Assembly: GCA_964534845.1 (NCBI GenBank)
Contig: CAZHPV010000014.1
Coordinates: 1-45,596 of the forward strand
Length of the DNA stretch: 45,596 bases
Direction: 5' to 3'
From: CALCKU01 sp964534845
GTDB taxonomy: Bacteria > Pseudomonadota > Alphaproteobacteria > Caulobacterales > Maricaulaceae
In this document: positions 1 to 8,205 of the stretch, one piece after another
How positions within the stretch are numbered: position 1 is the first letter of the stretch
Layout: each line of letters opens with the position of its first letter
Notes under the pieces: model-generated
Told to the model about the DNA's origin: nothing
What the model saw: the letters and a program-made list of their open reading frames with translations, nothing else
Database searches by the model: none
Translations under genes and position numbers: made by a program

Positions 1-41
1 ATATATTCCTGATATATTAAACTTATATGATATATTTTCCC

Positions 42-500
42 ATGATTGATAGCATTGATAAAAATATTCTTAGTTTCTTACAAACAAATTGTCGCCGCCC
101 CATATCCGATATGGCCAAAGAGGTCGGACTGTCATTATCGGCGTGTCACCGCCGTATCGGCATTCTCGAGGAGAAAGGCGTTATCACGCATTATAGTGCG
201 CGTTTAGATGGTGAGTCCCTTGGGTATCACATGACATTTTATGTCGAAATTTCTCTTGATAGCCAATCGGATGCCGCTCTGGCCGAATTTGAAAATGCCG
301 CCTTAAAATGCCCTGAGGTTTTGGAATGTCACCTTATGACAGGGGCGTCAGACTATCTTATCAAAATTGCCGCGCCGAGCACGCAAGACTATGAGCGTAT
401 ATATCGCCGTACAGTTTCAGCCCTGCCCCATGTCAATCGCATCCAGTCTTCACTGGTCATGAAAACGATTAAGCGCTGGAACGGATATCCGCCGATTTAA
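42..500 (+). CDS. Lrp/AsnC family transcriptional regulator
   Basis: A 152-residue protein with the two-domain layout of the Lrp/AsnC family. The N-terminal winged helix-turn-helix opens with IDKNILSFLQ and has the recognition region around SDMAKEVGLSLSACHRR. The C-terminal RAM (ligand-binding, oligomerising) domain contains the family's G-SDYL-K turn (TGASDYLIKI) and ends in the usual KTIKRWNGYP-type tail. An ATG at 27 would add five residues, but MIDSIDKN is the normal family beginning, so I prefer 42; neither start has a clear Shine-Dalgarno. Such proteins bind DNA as dimers or octamers and respond to amino acids. The next gene makes the first enzyme of aromatic amino acid synthesis and a perfect palindrome lies between them, so local control of that gene is a reasonable inference. 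The ligand cannot be read from the sequence. Confidence 0.93.
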   Translation: MIDSIDKNILSFLQTNCRRPISDMAKEVGLSLSACHRRIGILEEKGVITHYSARLDGESLGYHMTFYVEISLDSQSDAALAEFENAALKCPEVLECHLMTGASDYLIKIAAPSTQDYERIYRRTVSALPHVNRIQSSLVMKTIKRWNGYPPI

Positions 501-561
501 GCGGTCATAGCCTGTAAAACGGATAAAATGTCTGTTTTAGGGCTAAAACCCTCGGAAAAAT

Positions 562-577
562 AAAATTACGTAATTTT
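562..577. promoter_or_regulatory. Perfect 16-bp palindrome upstream of DAHP synthase
   Basis: AAAATTACGTAATTTT is its own reverse complement. It sits in the 159-base gap between the Lrp/AsnC gene and the preferred start of the DAHP synthase gene. Size and AT-rich arms fit a dimeric winged-helix regulator, and the adjacent Lrp/AsnC protein is the obvious candidate. I cannot place a convincing -35/-10 pair around it. A weaker hairpin at 516-538 (AAAACGGA/TCTGTTTT) may end the regulator transcript. Confidence 0.5.
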
Positions 578-659
578 TAAAACTGATTCTATGCAGACGG
601 ATTATTTTCATGCTAGGACAACGCCCCTGATTAAGAAAAACATCCAAATGGATAAAGAC

Positions 660-2039
660 ATGACCAAATGGACCCCGTCAAGCTGGCGTAGCAAGCCGCA
701 TAAACATATTCCGACCGATTACCCGGACGAGAAGCATCTTGAGCAAGTCGAAACGACGCTTAAAGGCTATCCTCCGCTTGTCTTTGCCGGCGAGGCGCGC
801 AAACTAAAAGCGAAACTGGCAAGAGTGGCGAGTGGTGAGGCCTTTTTGTTACAAGGCGGGGACTGCGCCGAGAGCTTTAAAGAATTCCACCCGGACAATC
901 TCAGAGATATGTTCCGTGTCATGATGCAAATGGCTGTTGTGCTGACTTACGGAGCGGGACAACCCGTTGTCAAAGTCGGACGTATTGCCGGACAATTCGG
1001 CAAGCCGCGCTCCTCACCTGTTGAAGAGCGCGACGGCATTACCCTGCCAAGCTACCGGGGTGATAATATTAACGGTATGGATTTCACACCCGAGTCCCGC
1101 ACACCCGACCCGGAGCGCCTGCTCAAAGCTTACGGCCAATCCGCCTCGACGCTCAATCTGTTGCGGGCTTTCTCAACGGGTGGCTATGCCAATCTGCGCA
1201 ATATCCATAAATGGACTTTAGGCTTTGTTGACGGCTCCGAGCAAACCAAGAAATACAAAGCTCTGTGTGAGAAAATATCCGATGCTATGGACTTTATGGC
1301 TGCGTGCGGGGTTACACCCGAGAGCACGCCGCAAATGGCGGCGACCGATTATTATACCTCCCACGAGGCTTTATTGCTCGGCTATGAAGAGGCTATGACG
1401 CGCATAGATAGCACGACGGGTCGCTGGTATGACACTTCCGCCCATCTCTTATGGATTGGCAACCGCACACGCCAGCTTGACCACGCCCATGTCGAGTTCA
1501 TGCGCGGGATTGAAAACCCGATTGCGATGAAAGTCGGAGCCGGACTTGAGGGCGATGAGCTGATGAAAATTCTCGATGTTCTCAATCCTGAAAATGAGCC
1601 GGGCCGCATCACCCTGATCGCGCGCTATGGTCACGACAAAGTCGCCGCTCACTTACCAGCCCTTGCGCGCGCTGTGAAAGCCGCGGGACGGTCTGTGGTA
1701 TGGTCCTGCGATCCCATGCACGGCAATACGATAAAAACGGAAAGCGGATATAAAACCCGCCCCGTTGATAATATTTTGTCAGAGGTCAAATCCTTCATGC
1801 GTATTTTGCACTCGGAAGGCTGCTGGCCGGGCGGGGTACATTTTGAAATGACCGGCCAAAACGTGACAGAGTGCTTGGGCGGAACCGCGCAAATCATTCG
1901 CGAAAAGGACCTCTCTTCGCGTTATCACACCCATTGCGATCCGCGCCTCAACGCCAATCAGGCCCTAGAGCTCGCCTTTATGATAGCCGAGGAGCTCGGA
2001 ACTTACCGCAAGGAAGACAAGCCTAAAATCGCGGTTTAG
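660..2039 (+). CDS. 3-deoxy-7-phosphoheptulonate synthase, class II
   Basis: Catalyses condensation of phosphoenolpyruvate and erythrose 4-phosphate to DAHP, the committed step of the shikimate pathway. This is the plant-type (AroA-II) family, recognised by LLQGGDCAESF with the metal-binding Cys, KVGRIAGQFGKPRS, YRGDNING, WIGNRTRQLDHAHVEF, WSCDPMHGNT and GGVHFEMTGQNVTECLGG. The product is 459 residues from the ATG at 660, normal for the family. Upstream in-frame ATGs at 591 and 648 exist, but class II enzymes typically begin close to the WTPSSWRSKP segment, and a GGA lies 7 bases before 660. Feedback regulation in this class varies and cannot be inferred here. The Lrp/AsnC gene and palindrome upstream suggest transcriptional control. 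Confidence 0.95.
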   Translation: MTKWTPSSWRSKPHKHIPTDYPDEKHLEQVETTLKGYPPLVFAGEARKLKAKLARVASGEAFLLQGGDCAESFKEFHPDNLRDMFRVMMQMAVVLTYGAGQPVVKVGRIAGQFGKPRSSPVEERDGITLPSYRGDNINGMDFTPESRTPDPERLLKAYGQSASTLNLLRAFSTGGYANLRNIHKWTLGFVDGSEQTKKYKALCEKISDAMDFMAACGVTPESTPQMAATDYYTSHEALLLGYEEAMTRIDSTTGRWYDTSAHLLWIGNRTRQLDHAHVEFMRGIENPIAMKVGAGLEGDELMKILDVLNPENEPGRITLIARYGHDKVAAHLPALARAVKAAGRSVVWSCDPMHGNTIKTESGYKTRPVDNILSEVKSFMRILHSEGCWPGGVHFEMTGQNVTECLGGTAQIIREKDLSSRYHTHCDPRLNANQALELAFMIAEELGTYRKEDKPKIAV

Positions 2040-2143
2040 CCTGAACCTCAGCCTGAGATAGCCGCTTAAATTGTATGGGTGCGAGCATAGCTGAAGCTCG
2101 CTCAAAAGGCTTCTTTACGTGAGCAGCACTCTGGCCATTCTCT

Positions 2144-2165
2144 CACCTATTTGGTGGCTTTTTTT
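2144..2165 (+). terminator. Possible weak intrinsic terminator after DAHP synthase
   Basis: A short CACC/GGTG stem with a TATTT loop is followed after two bases by seven T residues (2159-2165). The stem is only 4 bp, so this is tentative. Another hairpin at 2081-2101 (GCGAGC/GCTCGC) lacks a T tract. Nothing else is visible in the 240-base gap. Confidence 0.35.
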
Positions 2166-2280
2166 GGAACGGTTTTAAGCCGATCAGTATTTGATTTTCC
2201 TCTCTAAGTTCAGCGTCTTAACCTGAGCGGTCTTGGCTGTTCATCTCAAGTCAATTGGGCTGAAACCACACTAAGCCCCC

Positions 2281-2859
2281 CTAATCACTAGATAGTTTGG
2301 CAAAGGTGATGTGGTCTTCCCACTTCCCGTTAATTTTCAAAAAGCCGCGCGCGAGGCCTTCGCGCTGATAGCCAACGGCTTCAAGCACTTTTATTGAAGG
2401 CAGATTATCAGGTTTCACGGCCGCTTCGACGCGGTGCAGTCCCAATATATCAAAACAGAACTGTGTTGCGGTTTTAACGGAAGCCTGCGCAAAGCCTTGA
2501 CGTGTATAGGCCTGACCTATCCAATAGCCCAGCTTTGCCGTCTGGGCTGGCCCGCGTTCAATCCGCGTAATATTACAGGCTCCGATCAATCTGTTATCGC
2601 CGTCACGAAAGACATGAAAGGGATAGCCTTCATCGGCCAGAATAATCGCTTTGAACCGCGCAAGCTTTGTGCGGTAAGCCGAGCGGGTCAGGTGACGTTC
2701 ATTCCATTCCGGCTCCCACGGTACAAGATGTGAACGGTTATCGCGCCGCAAGGTCACCCAATCCTCATAATCGGCCCAAAGCGGATGGCGCAGCTTTACC
2801 CCGCCGCCCGTTGCTGAACCATAAAGCTTTGTCGGAATTGAAAGCTTGCGCCGTATCAT
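2281..2859 (-). CDS. RimJ/RimL-like GNAT N-acetyltransferase
   Basis: A 192-residue GNAT-fold protein of the RimJ/RimL (Acetyltransf_3) type, which move acetyl from acetyl-CoA to protein N-terminal or other amines. Visible landmarks are VKLRHPLWADYEDWVTLRR at the N-terminus, NRLIGACNITRI in the central strands, the acetyl-CoA loop GYWIGQAYTRQGFAQ, and the C-terminal VKPDNLPSIKVLEAVGYQ (N-SI-VLE--GF signature). It starts 4 bases after the SURF1 stop with a good AAGGTGAG ribosome site, so it is translated from the SURF1 transcript. The family is known for acetylating ribosomal proteins; the substrate here is not determinable. Confidence 0.9.
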   Translation of the reverse strand: MIRRKLSIPTKLYGSATGGGVKLRHPLWADYEDWVTLRRDNRSHLVPWEPEWNERHLTRSAYRTKLARFKAIILADEGYPFHVFRDGDNRLIGACNITRIERGPAQTAKLGYWIGQAYTRQGFAQASVKTATQFCFDILGLHRVEAAVKPDNLPSIKVLEAVGYQREGLARGFLKINGKWEDHITFAKLSSD

Positions 2860-2863
2860 GAAC

Positions 2864-3592
2864 TCACCTTAAACCCAGCCGGTTTTGACGCCTATGCAGC
2901 AAAACATAGAATATCAGTAAAACAAGCGCCAGACTGTACCATGTCAGCATATAGTCAAAATGATTATTGCGAATATTGGGGCGTTTAACGGGGAGGGCGC
3001 TGGCTTGTGTTACCTTGGGTACGACATCGATATAATAGCGGGTTTCAACGCCGCCCCCCGATAAGACATTCCAGTCATTTTCAGAGCCTGCCATTGGGTT
3101 AAACCCAAACCAGCGATTAGCCTTTGGTGTGCTCTTAGCTTGTCCCCGTGTCTTTGCGCGCGCCAGACGCACATATCCGGCGATTTGAAACGGCCCGCTT
3201 TGCGCCACAACACCGTCTGATTTCGCTGCATCGTCAATGGGGTCGAAAGCGGCAAAAATTCGCCCGCCCCGCTGGGTCCGCGCCACCTCATAAGGCCGCC
3301 AGAACAAAGCCTGCTTTATGGGCGCGTAAACATAAAAGACAGGATCATCCGCGCGGCGCAAAAGCGTCACCTCAACCCGCCGGAAGTCTATAGGCGCATT
3401 CTCATCCAAGGCGGTGCCGATCTGCGATATAGCTGTGAAGGGCGCGGCGTGAATAGCCGTTTCAACATCTGCTAAGAGTTGGGTTTTCCACTGCAAGCGG
3501 TGATACTGCCATGTCCCAAGACTTATTAATATGGACAGGCCAATCACGGTAAAAATTGTGAGGCCTAGAAAAGGTTTAAAATATAAACGCAT
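2864..3592 (-). CDS. surf1: SURF1 family cytochrome oxidase assembly protein
   Basis: SURF1/Shy1 proteins help insert heme a into subunit I of aa3-type cytochrome oxidases. The 242-residue product shows the family pattern: a first membrane helix at about residues 9-27 followed by SLGTWQYHRLQWK, a periplasmic middle domain, and a second helix near the C-terminus preceded by NNHFDYMLTWYSLA. The gene lies downstream of ctaE on the same strand, as usual in Alphaproteobacteria, but a strong hairpin terminator at 3638-3659 lies between, so it may be expressed at a lower level or from its own promoter. It is followed by the RimJ-like gene after 4 bases. Confidence 0.93.
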   Translation of the reverse strand: MRLYFKPFLGLTIFTVIGLSILISLGTWQYHRLQWKTQLLADVETAIHAAPFTAISQIGTALDENAPIDFRRVEVTLLRRADDPVFYVYAPIKQALFWRPYEVARTQRGGRIFAAFDPIDDAAKSDGVVAQSGPFQIAGYVRLARAKTRGQAKSTPKANRWFGFNPMAGSENDWNVLSGGGVETRYYIDVVPKVTQASALPVKRPNIRNNHFDYMLTWYSLALVLLIFYVLLHRRQNRLGLR

Positions 3593-3637
3593 AAGGACTT
3601 ATAGAGCCAATACATCAAAAAGGACTAGCCTAAATAC

Positions 3638-3659
3638 AAAACCGACCCCAACGGGTCGG
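3638..3659 (-). terminator. Intrinsic terminator after ctaE
   Basis: On the minus strand, a perfect 7-bp stem CCGACCC/GGGTCGG with a 4-base loop (3642-3659) is followed by TTTTGTATTT. It lies 40 bases past the ctaE stop and 46 bases before SURF1, so it should end most cox operon transcripts. Confidence 0.75.
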
Positions 3660-3698
3660 CGTTATTATGTTAGGTGCGCCCCTTTTCCAAGCAATCGG

Positions 3699-4643
3699 TT
3701 ACTGGAAAATCACATAGACAAAAGCAAAGAGGAAGAGCCAGACAACATCAACAAAATGCCAATACCAAGCCGCCGCTTCAAGCCCGAAATGCTTGTCATG
3801 CTTGAGACCGCCGCGCATGAGACGCGCCCAACATACAAAAAGGAAAATCGTACCGATTAAGACATGCAGTCCGTGAAACCCTGTCGCCAAGAAGAAGGCT
3901 GAACCATAGACATTAGTTGAAAGCCAGAACGAACCACCAGCGCCGTCAACACCCCGGTGGGCAAAGGCTTCGACATATTCAAGCGCTTGTAAGGCTGTAA
4001 AAGCAATACCCAGCACAACTGTGAGAAACAGACCCCATTTCGCACTTTTACGATCCTTATGCACGAGGGCGTGGTGAGCCCATGTAACGGTTGTACCGGA
4101 CAGCAATAAAATAAGCGTATTATAAAGCGGTAAGTGCCACGGATTAATCGTCTCGATGCCGGGCGGTGGCCAGCTTTCATAACCCGCCGCATTTTCTGTA
4201 ATATCAGGATTCCATTTCGCTCTGACTTTATGGAATAATCCGACCTCGAAAAACATCCAGAACCAGCCCACAAAGAACATGGCTTCCTGCATAATAAACA
4301 TAATCATGCCGTAACGCAGACCGATGTCAACAACGGGTGTATGATCCCCGCCCTCAGATTCGCGGGCCACATCTCGCCACCAGCCAAACATAACAATCGC
4401 GGCAAAAATAGAGCCTATAAGGAGGAGTATCCATCCCCCTGAAGCACCCTCTCGACCCTGCAAACTATCAAGGCCGCGCGCGAATAAAAATTCCATAAAC
4501 GGGCTATCACCAGTACGATCAACAATACCGGCAAAAAAGGTCACCATGCCAACACCCCATATCAGACAGGCAATGCCTGACAGAAACGGCCACGGGCTGG
4601 GCGGTATTAGGTGATAGTCATGTTCAACAGCGTGTCCTGCCAT
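3699..4643 (-). CDS. ctaE: Cytochrome c oxidase subunit III
   Basis: Subunit III of the aa3-type terminal oxidase, an integral membrane protein with seven helices that stabilises the active site. Recognisable features are HDYHLIPPSPWPF at the start, the second-helix region GWWRDVARESEGGDHT, ESWPPPGIETINPWHLPLYNT with the conserved acidic residue, TVTWAHHALVH, and the C-terminal YWHFVDVVWLFLFAFVYV. The start at 4643 is chosen because GGAGG sits 6 bases upstream; an ATG seven codons earlier (4664) lacks such a site. The product is 314 residues, longer than classical ~260-residue subunits because of a mid-protein extension (about residues 40-60) also known in some Alphaproteobacteria. Last gene of the main cox transcript. 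Confidence 0.97.
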   Translation of the reverse strand: MAGHAVEHDYHLIPPSPWPFLSGIACLIWGVGMVTFFAGIVDRTGDSPFMEFLFARGLDSLQGREGASGGWILLLIGSIFAAIVMFGWWRDVARESEGGDHTPVVDIGLRYGMIMFIMQEAMFFVGWFWMFFEVGLFHKVRAKWNPDITENAAGYESWPPPGIETINPWHLPLYNTLILLLSGTTVTWAHHALVHKDRKSAKWGLFLTVVLGIAFTALQALEYVEAFAHRGVDGAGGSFWLSTNVYGSAFFLATGFHGLHVLIGTIFLFVCWARLMRGGLKHDKHFGLEAAAWYWHFVDVVWLFLFAFVYVIFQ

Positions 4644-4722
4644 AATGTCCCTCCGCAAAAACAAAGCGGTTAATTTTCGACTGCTATAGCCAAGCCGAAG
4701 CCTGACTGCAACCAGTCAAAGT

Positions 4723-5349
4723 TCAGTTATTAGCCTCGCGGCTTTGAGCCGCACTCTGCACGTCTGCAGAACTCGGCTCGGTTTCAAAAAAAGTATAAGA
4801 TAAGGTAACCTGTTTAACATCATCCATACGCTTATACTCTGCTATCTGAGAATCGATGTGAAACAGAACCGGAAAAGACATCGTCTCCCCGGCCTTTAGG
4901 GTTTGCTCCGTAAAACAAAAACATTCAGTTTTAATAAAAAACGGTGCCGCTTTAATCGGGGTTACGTTAAATGTTGCCGTGCCCGTTACGGGTCTATTTG
5001 ATGTATTTGTCACTGTGTAATAAGCGAGATTTGATCGCCCGACATTTACATCAACGGACCGGACGTCCGGCTTGAAATCCCACGGCAAGCCGCCTGATAC
5101 ATTGGCATCAAAAGCGACCGTCACAACCCGGTCCAATATCTCACTTGTATTTGTCTCTGCCGTTCGGGTTGTGCCGCCATAGCCTGTGATTTTGCAAAAT
5201 GTATCGTAAAGCGGTTTAGACGCAAAACCCAAAGCCAGCATGGCGACCGCGGTCAGCGCCAGCATATGAGACGTGCGTTGATTGCGGTGGCTACCGTCTT
5301 TTTGCACGGCGTTATCTGTGGAGGTTAGGTCGTCGGAATTGGGCCTCAT
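4723..5349 (-). CDS. ctaG: Cytochrome c oxidase assembly protein CtaG (Cox11)
   Basis: Cox11-type copper chaperone that delivers Cu to the CuB site of subunit I. The 208-residue protein has one membrane anchor at about residues 28-46 and a periplasmic immunoglobulin-like domain. The copper-binding CFCF motif is present (C143 and C145 in KTECFCFTEQ), and the conserved juxtamembrane cysteine is C52 (TFCKITGYGG). Its ATG overlaps the TGA of the preceding small gene (ATGA), indicating translational coupling inside the cox operon. The N-terminal 27 residues are hydrophilic and poorly conserved. Confidence 0.96.
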   Translation of the reverse strand: MRPNSDDLTSTDNAVQKDGSHRNQRTSHMLALTAVAMLALGFASKPLYDTFCKITGYGGTTRTAETNTSEILDRVVTVAFDANVSGGLPWDFKPDVRSVDVNVGRSNLAYYTVTNTSNRPVTGTATFNVTPIKAAPFFIKTECFCFTEQTLKAGETMSFPVLFHIDSQIAEYKRMDDVKQVTLSYTFFETEPSSADVQSAAQSREANN

Positions 5350-5501
5350 AGACCTGTCCCCCGAGATATCATCGTAATAAAGACAAAGATCATAAAGGCG
5401 CTTAGGGCCAGAGCAATGGCAACATTGCGGGACTTACGCGCGGCCAGTTCTTCATCGGTTGGACGGGTAAATTCTGTTGGCTTGTCTCTATACTCCGCCA
5501 T
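5346..5501 (-). CDS. CoxF-like small membrane protein of the cox operon
   Basis: A 51-residue ORF that is easy to miss. It begins MAEYRDKPTEFTRPTDEELA and continues into one hydrophobic helix (VAIALALSAFMIFVFITMI) before ending SRGTGL. Its ATG overlaps the TAA of ctaB (TAATG) and its TGA overlaps the ATG of ctaG (ATGA), so it is tightly coupled on both sides. Alphaproteobacterial cox operons commonly carry a short single-helix gene at this exact position, called coxF or ctaF or left as hypothetical; position, size and topology agree. Its molecular role is not established, probably oxidase assembly. Both overlaps make a chance ORF unlikely. Confidence 0.85.
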   Translation of the reverse strand: MAEYRDKPTEFTRPTDEELAARKSRNVAIALALSAFMIFVFITMISRGTGL

Positions 5502-6547
5502 TAGAGCCCGCCTGTGAACAGAGAGACCAAAATATTTTCAGCCGCTAAAGCCCCGAAAATCGCAAACAGATAAATAATAGAAAAAGCAAAAAGATTGCGC
5601 GCGGCCCTGTCACCTGACTTTACCGCGTAAAGCGAAGCCTCGTCAGACGCGTCCGCCTGTTCACCCGCCTGAGACCGCCAGACCTTATAGGCCATAGCGA
5701 TAAAAGCGAGGTTTAAAGCTATTGAAACTGTCGCAAAGAGCGTACCGCCCAGTCCCGTAAAAATAGGGGCAATGGCAATGCCCGCCAGCAGCAAAGCATA
5801 GACGAAAATTTGCAAGCGCGTAGAGGCTGCACCTTTCACATTCGGCATCATAGGTATACCGACGCGCTCATAGTCGCCGGTTTTATATAGAGCCAGCGCC
5901 CAGAAATGCGGCGGTGTCCAGATAAAGATAATCATGAATAACAGCACGGCATTCAAGGATATATCACCTGTCACCGCAGCCCAGCCGATCATGGGCGGAA
6001 ACGCTCCGGCGGCCCCGCCAATCACGATATTTTGCGGCGTACGGCGCTTAAGCCAGATCGTGTAAATCACAAGATAAAAGAAAATGGTAAAAGCCAACAA
6101 TCCTGCTGCCACCCAATTTGTAGCGAGGGCAAGTGTCCACACAGACATAGCGCCTATTACCGCGCCAAAACCAAGGGCATTGCGCGGGCGCATTTTATGT
6201 TGCGGCAAGGGCCGTTTCTGAGTGCGCGACATCAGCGCGTCAATATCAGCGTCATACCACATATTGAGAGCGCCAGACGCCCCTGCACCGGCCGCTATGC
6301 ATAGGATTGCGGCAAAGGCGCTCCATAGGCCGATTTGACCGGGGGCGGCAATTAATCCCGCCCAGGCCGTAAAGACGACTAGCGCCATGACGCGCGGTTT
6401 CATAAGGGCAAAATAATCAGCCGGCTTTGCCAATGATAAACCACTGCCAACGCTGCCCTGTCCAAGGGACGCTGAGGGCCCTATAGATAAGGCCGCGCCT
6501 TCGCTTAGAGCGGCCTCTCTGATCTTATTAGAAAGTGTTTGGCTCAC
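5501..6547 (-). CDS. ctaB: Protoheme IX farnesyltransferase (heme O synthase)
   Basis: UbiA-superfamily prenyltransferase that adds farnesyl to heme b to give heme O, precursor of the heme a used by the oxidase encoded beside it. The 348-residue membrane protein has about nine helices. The first Asp-rich motif is NMWYDADIDALM followed by RTQKRPLP, and the second conserved loop is YTIWLKRRTPQNIVIGG; MGWAAVTG-type and HFWALALY segments are also present. The N-terminal ~40 residues (Ser/Ala/Gly-rich) precede the usual family start DYFALMKPRV, so the extension is a lineage feature or the true start is further in. It starts 8 bases after the ctaD stop. Confidence 0.96.
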   Translation of the reverse strand: MSQTLSNKIREAALSEGAALSIGPSASLGQGSVGSGLSLAKPADYFALMKPRVMALVVFTAWAGLIAAPGQIGLWSAFAAILCIAAGAGASGALNMWYDADIDALMSRTQKRPLPQHKMRPRNALGFGAVIGAMSVWTLALATNWVAAGLLAFTIFFYLVIYTIWLKRRTPQNIVIGGAAGAFPPMIGWAAVTGDISLNAVLLFMIIFIWTPPHFWALALYKTGDYERVGIPMMPNVKGAASTRLQIFVYALLLAGIAIAPIFTGLGGTLFATVSIALNLAFIAMAYKVWRSQAGEQADASDEASLYAVKSGDRAARNLFAFSIIYLFAIFGALAAENILVSLFTGGL

Positions 6548-6555
6548 CTTATGCC

Positions 6556-8196
6556 TTAATGTCCATCATCATCGCTGATGCGCGGAAGCGTATTAAATTG
6601 GTGGAAAGGCGGTGGTGACGGCAATGTCCATTCCAGTGTCGTAGCCCCCTCACCCCAATAATTATCCGCAGCCGGACGACGGCGCAGGAAAGCCTCTGCC
6701 AGCATGATAAAGAAGAACGCCGTACCCAAAAGTGTCACCAAGGCTCCGAATGAAGAGATCTTGTTGAAATATGCAAACTCTTCCGGATAATCGACATAGC
6801 GACGCGGCATGCCTTGCATTCCGAGGAAATGCTGCGGGAAGAAGATCAGGTTCACGCCTACAAAGAAGAACCAGAAATGCAAAGCTGCGAGGAATTTATT
6901 ATACATAAAGCCCGACATTTTACCGAACCAGTAGTAAAATCCGCAGAAAATACCAAAGACCGCTCCCATAGACAGCACGTAATGGAAATGTGCCACCACA
7001 TAATATGTGTCGTGTAAGGCGGCATCAACGCCGGCATTGGCTAAAACCACGCCTGTCACACCACCAATCACAAAGAGGAAGATAAAGGCATTGGCCCACA
7101 TCATCGGAATGGTCATTCGGATTGACCCGCCCCACATTGTCGCCAGCCATGAGAAGATTTTCACCCCTGTCGGAACGGCAATAACCATTGTCGCAGCAAG
7201 GAAATAAGCTTTGAGATTTACATCCATCCCCACCGTATACATATGGTGCGCCCAGACAACAAAGCCGACAACACCAATCGCGACCATAGCATAGGCCATG
7301 CCAAGATAACCAAAGATCGGCTTTTTGGAAAATGTCGAGACGACATGGGATACAATACCGAACGCCGGTAGGATCATGATATAGACTTCAGGGTGACCAA
7401 AGAACCAGAACAAATGCTGGAACATGACCGGATCACCGCCCGCAGCCGGATCAAAGAAGGCTGTTCCGCCTTCAACACGGTCTGCCATTAACATAAATAA
7501 AGCCGCCGCCAAAACGGGGAGTGCCAATAAGAGCAAGAAGGCCGTCACAAGAACTGACCACGCAAAGAGCGGCATTTTATGCATTGTCATACCCGGGGCG
7601 CGCATATTCAAAATCGTCGTGATAAAATTAATCGCACCGAAAATTGAGGAAAAACCCGCTGCTAATAGGCCGATAATAATGAAATCAAAGGCTGGGCCGG
7701 GCGAGCCCGTCGTCGAAAGGGGCGGATACATGACCCAACCTCCGCCAAAGCCGTTCCCGGACGCACTGCCGGGCACAAAAAACGAGATCATCAGACAGAT
7801 CAAAGCCACTGGCAAAAGCCAGAATGAGAGATTATTCATCCTCGGAAACGCCATATCAGGCGCCCCGATCATAAGCGGGACAAACCAGTTCCCGAAGCCG
7901 CCAATCACGGCAGGCATAACCATGAAGAAAATCATGATAAGTCCGTGCATGGAAACAAAGACGTTATAAGTATGGTAATTTTCGAAAACCTGAATGCCCG
8001 GCGCGGCCAGTTCCAGGCGCATCATAAAGGAAAGATAGCCGCCGATTACGCCTGAGATAATCGCGAAAATCAGATATAGTGTTCCGATATCTTTATGGTT
8101 TGTAGAATAAAACCAGCGCGCGAAAAAGCCGGGCTTATCATCGCCGTAAGCGCCGTGATCATCGCCAATATGCGTGCCTTCTGGAAGTGCAACCAT
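6556..8196 (-). CDS. ctaD: Cytochrome c oxidase subunit I
   Basis: Catalytic subunit of the aa3-type heme-copper oxidase, reducing O2 to water and pumping protons. The 546 residues span twelve membrane helices. Type A proton-channel and active-site motifs are visible: the CuB/Tyr motif in FWFFGHPEVYI, the two CuB histidines in WAHHMYTVG, and the heme a/a3 histidines in HDTYYVVAHFHYVLSMG. The D-channel aspartate region is NTYNV-like (HTYNVFVSMHGLIMIFFMVMP). The N-terminus GFFARWFYSTNHKDIGTLYL and C-terminus TLEWTLPSPPPFHQFNTLP are typical of mitochondrial-type enzymes. It lies 9 bases after ctaC. Confidence 0.99.
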   Translation of the reverse strand: MVALPEGTHIGDDHGAYGDDKPGFFARWFYSTNHKDIGTLYLIFAIISGVIGGYLSFMMRLELAAPGIQVFENYHTYNVFVSMHGLIMIFFMVMPAVIGGFGNWFVPLMIGAPDMAFPRMNNLSFWLLPVALICLMISFFVPGSASGNGFGGGWVMYPPLSTTGSPGPAFDFIIIGLLAAGFSSIFGAINFITTILNMRAPGMTMHKMPLFAWSVLVTAFLLLLALPVLAAALFMLMADRVEGGTAFFDPAAGGDPVMFQHLFWFFGHPEVYIMILPAFGIVSHVVSTFSKKPIFGYLGMAYAMVAIGVVGFVVWAHHMYTVGMDVNLKAYFLAATMVIAVPTGVKIFSWLATMWGGSIRMTIPMMWANAFIFLFVIGGVTGVVLANAGVDAALHDTYYVVAHFHYVLSMGAVFGIFCGFYYWFGKMSGFMYNKFLAALHFWFFFVGVNLIFFPQHFLGMQGMPRRYVDYPEEFAYFNKISSFGALVTLLGTAFFFIMLAEAFLRRRPAADNYWGEGATTLEWTLPSPPPFHQFNTLPRISDDDGH

Positions 8197-8205
8197 GATA
8201 GTCTC

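Noticed and set aside
2081..2101. Hairpin GCGAGC/GCTCGC after DAHP synthase as terminator
   Set aside because: No T tract follows; the site at 2144-2165 is slightly better.
7424..7969. 181-codon ORF opposite ctaD
   Set aside because: It mirrors the strongly conserved subunit I gene and has no signature of its own; shadow of the real gene. The same holds for the long frames opposite nadE (19752-20354) and iorB (29839-30306).
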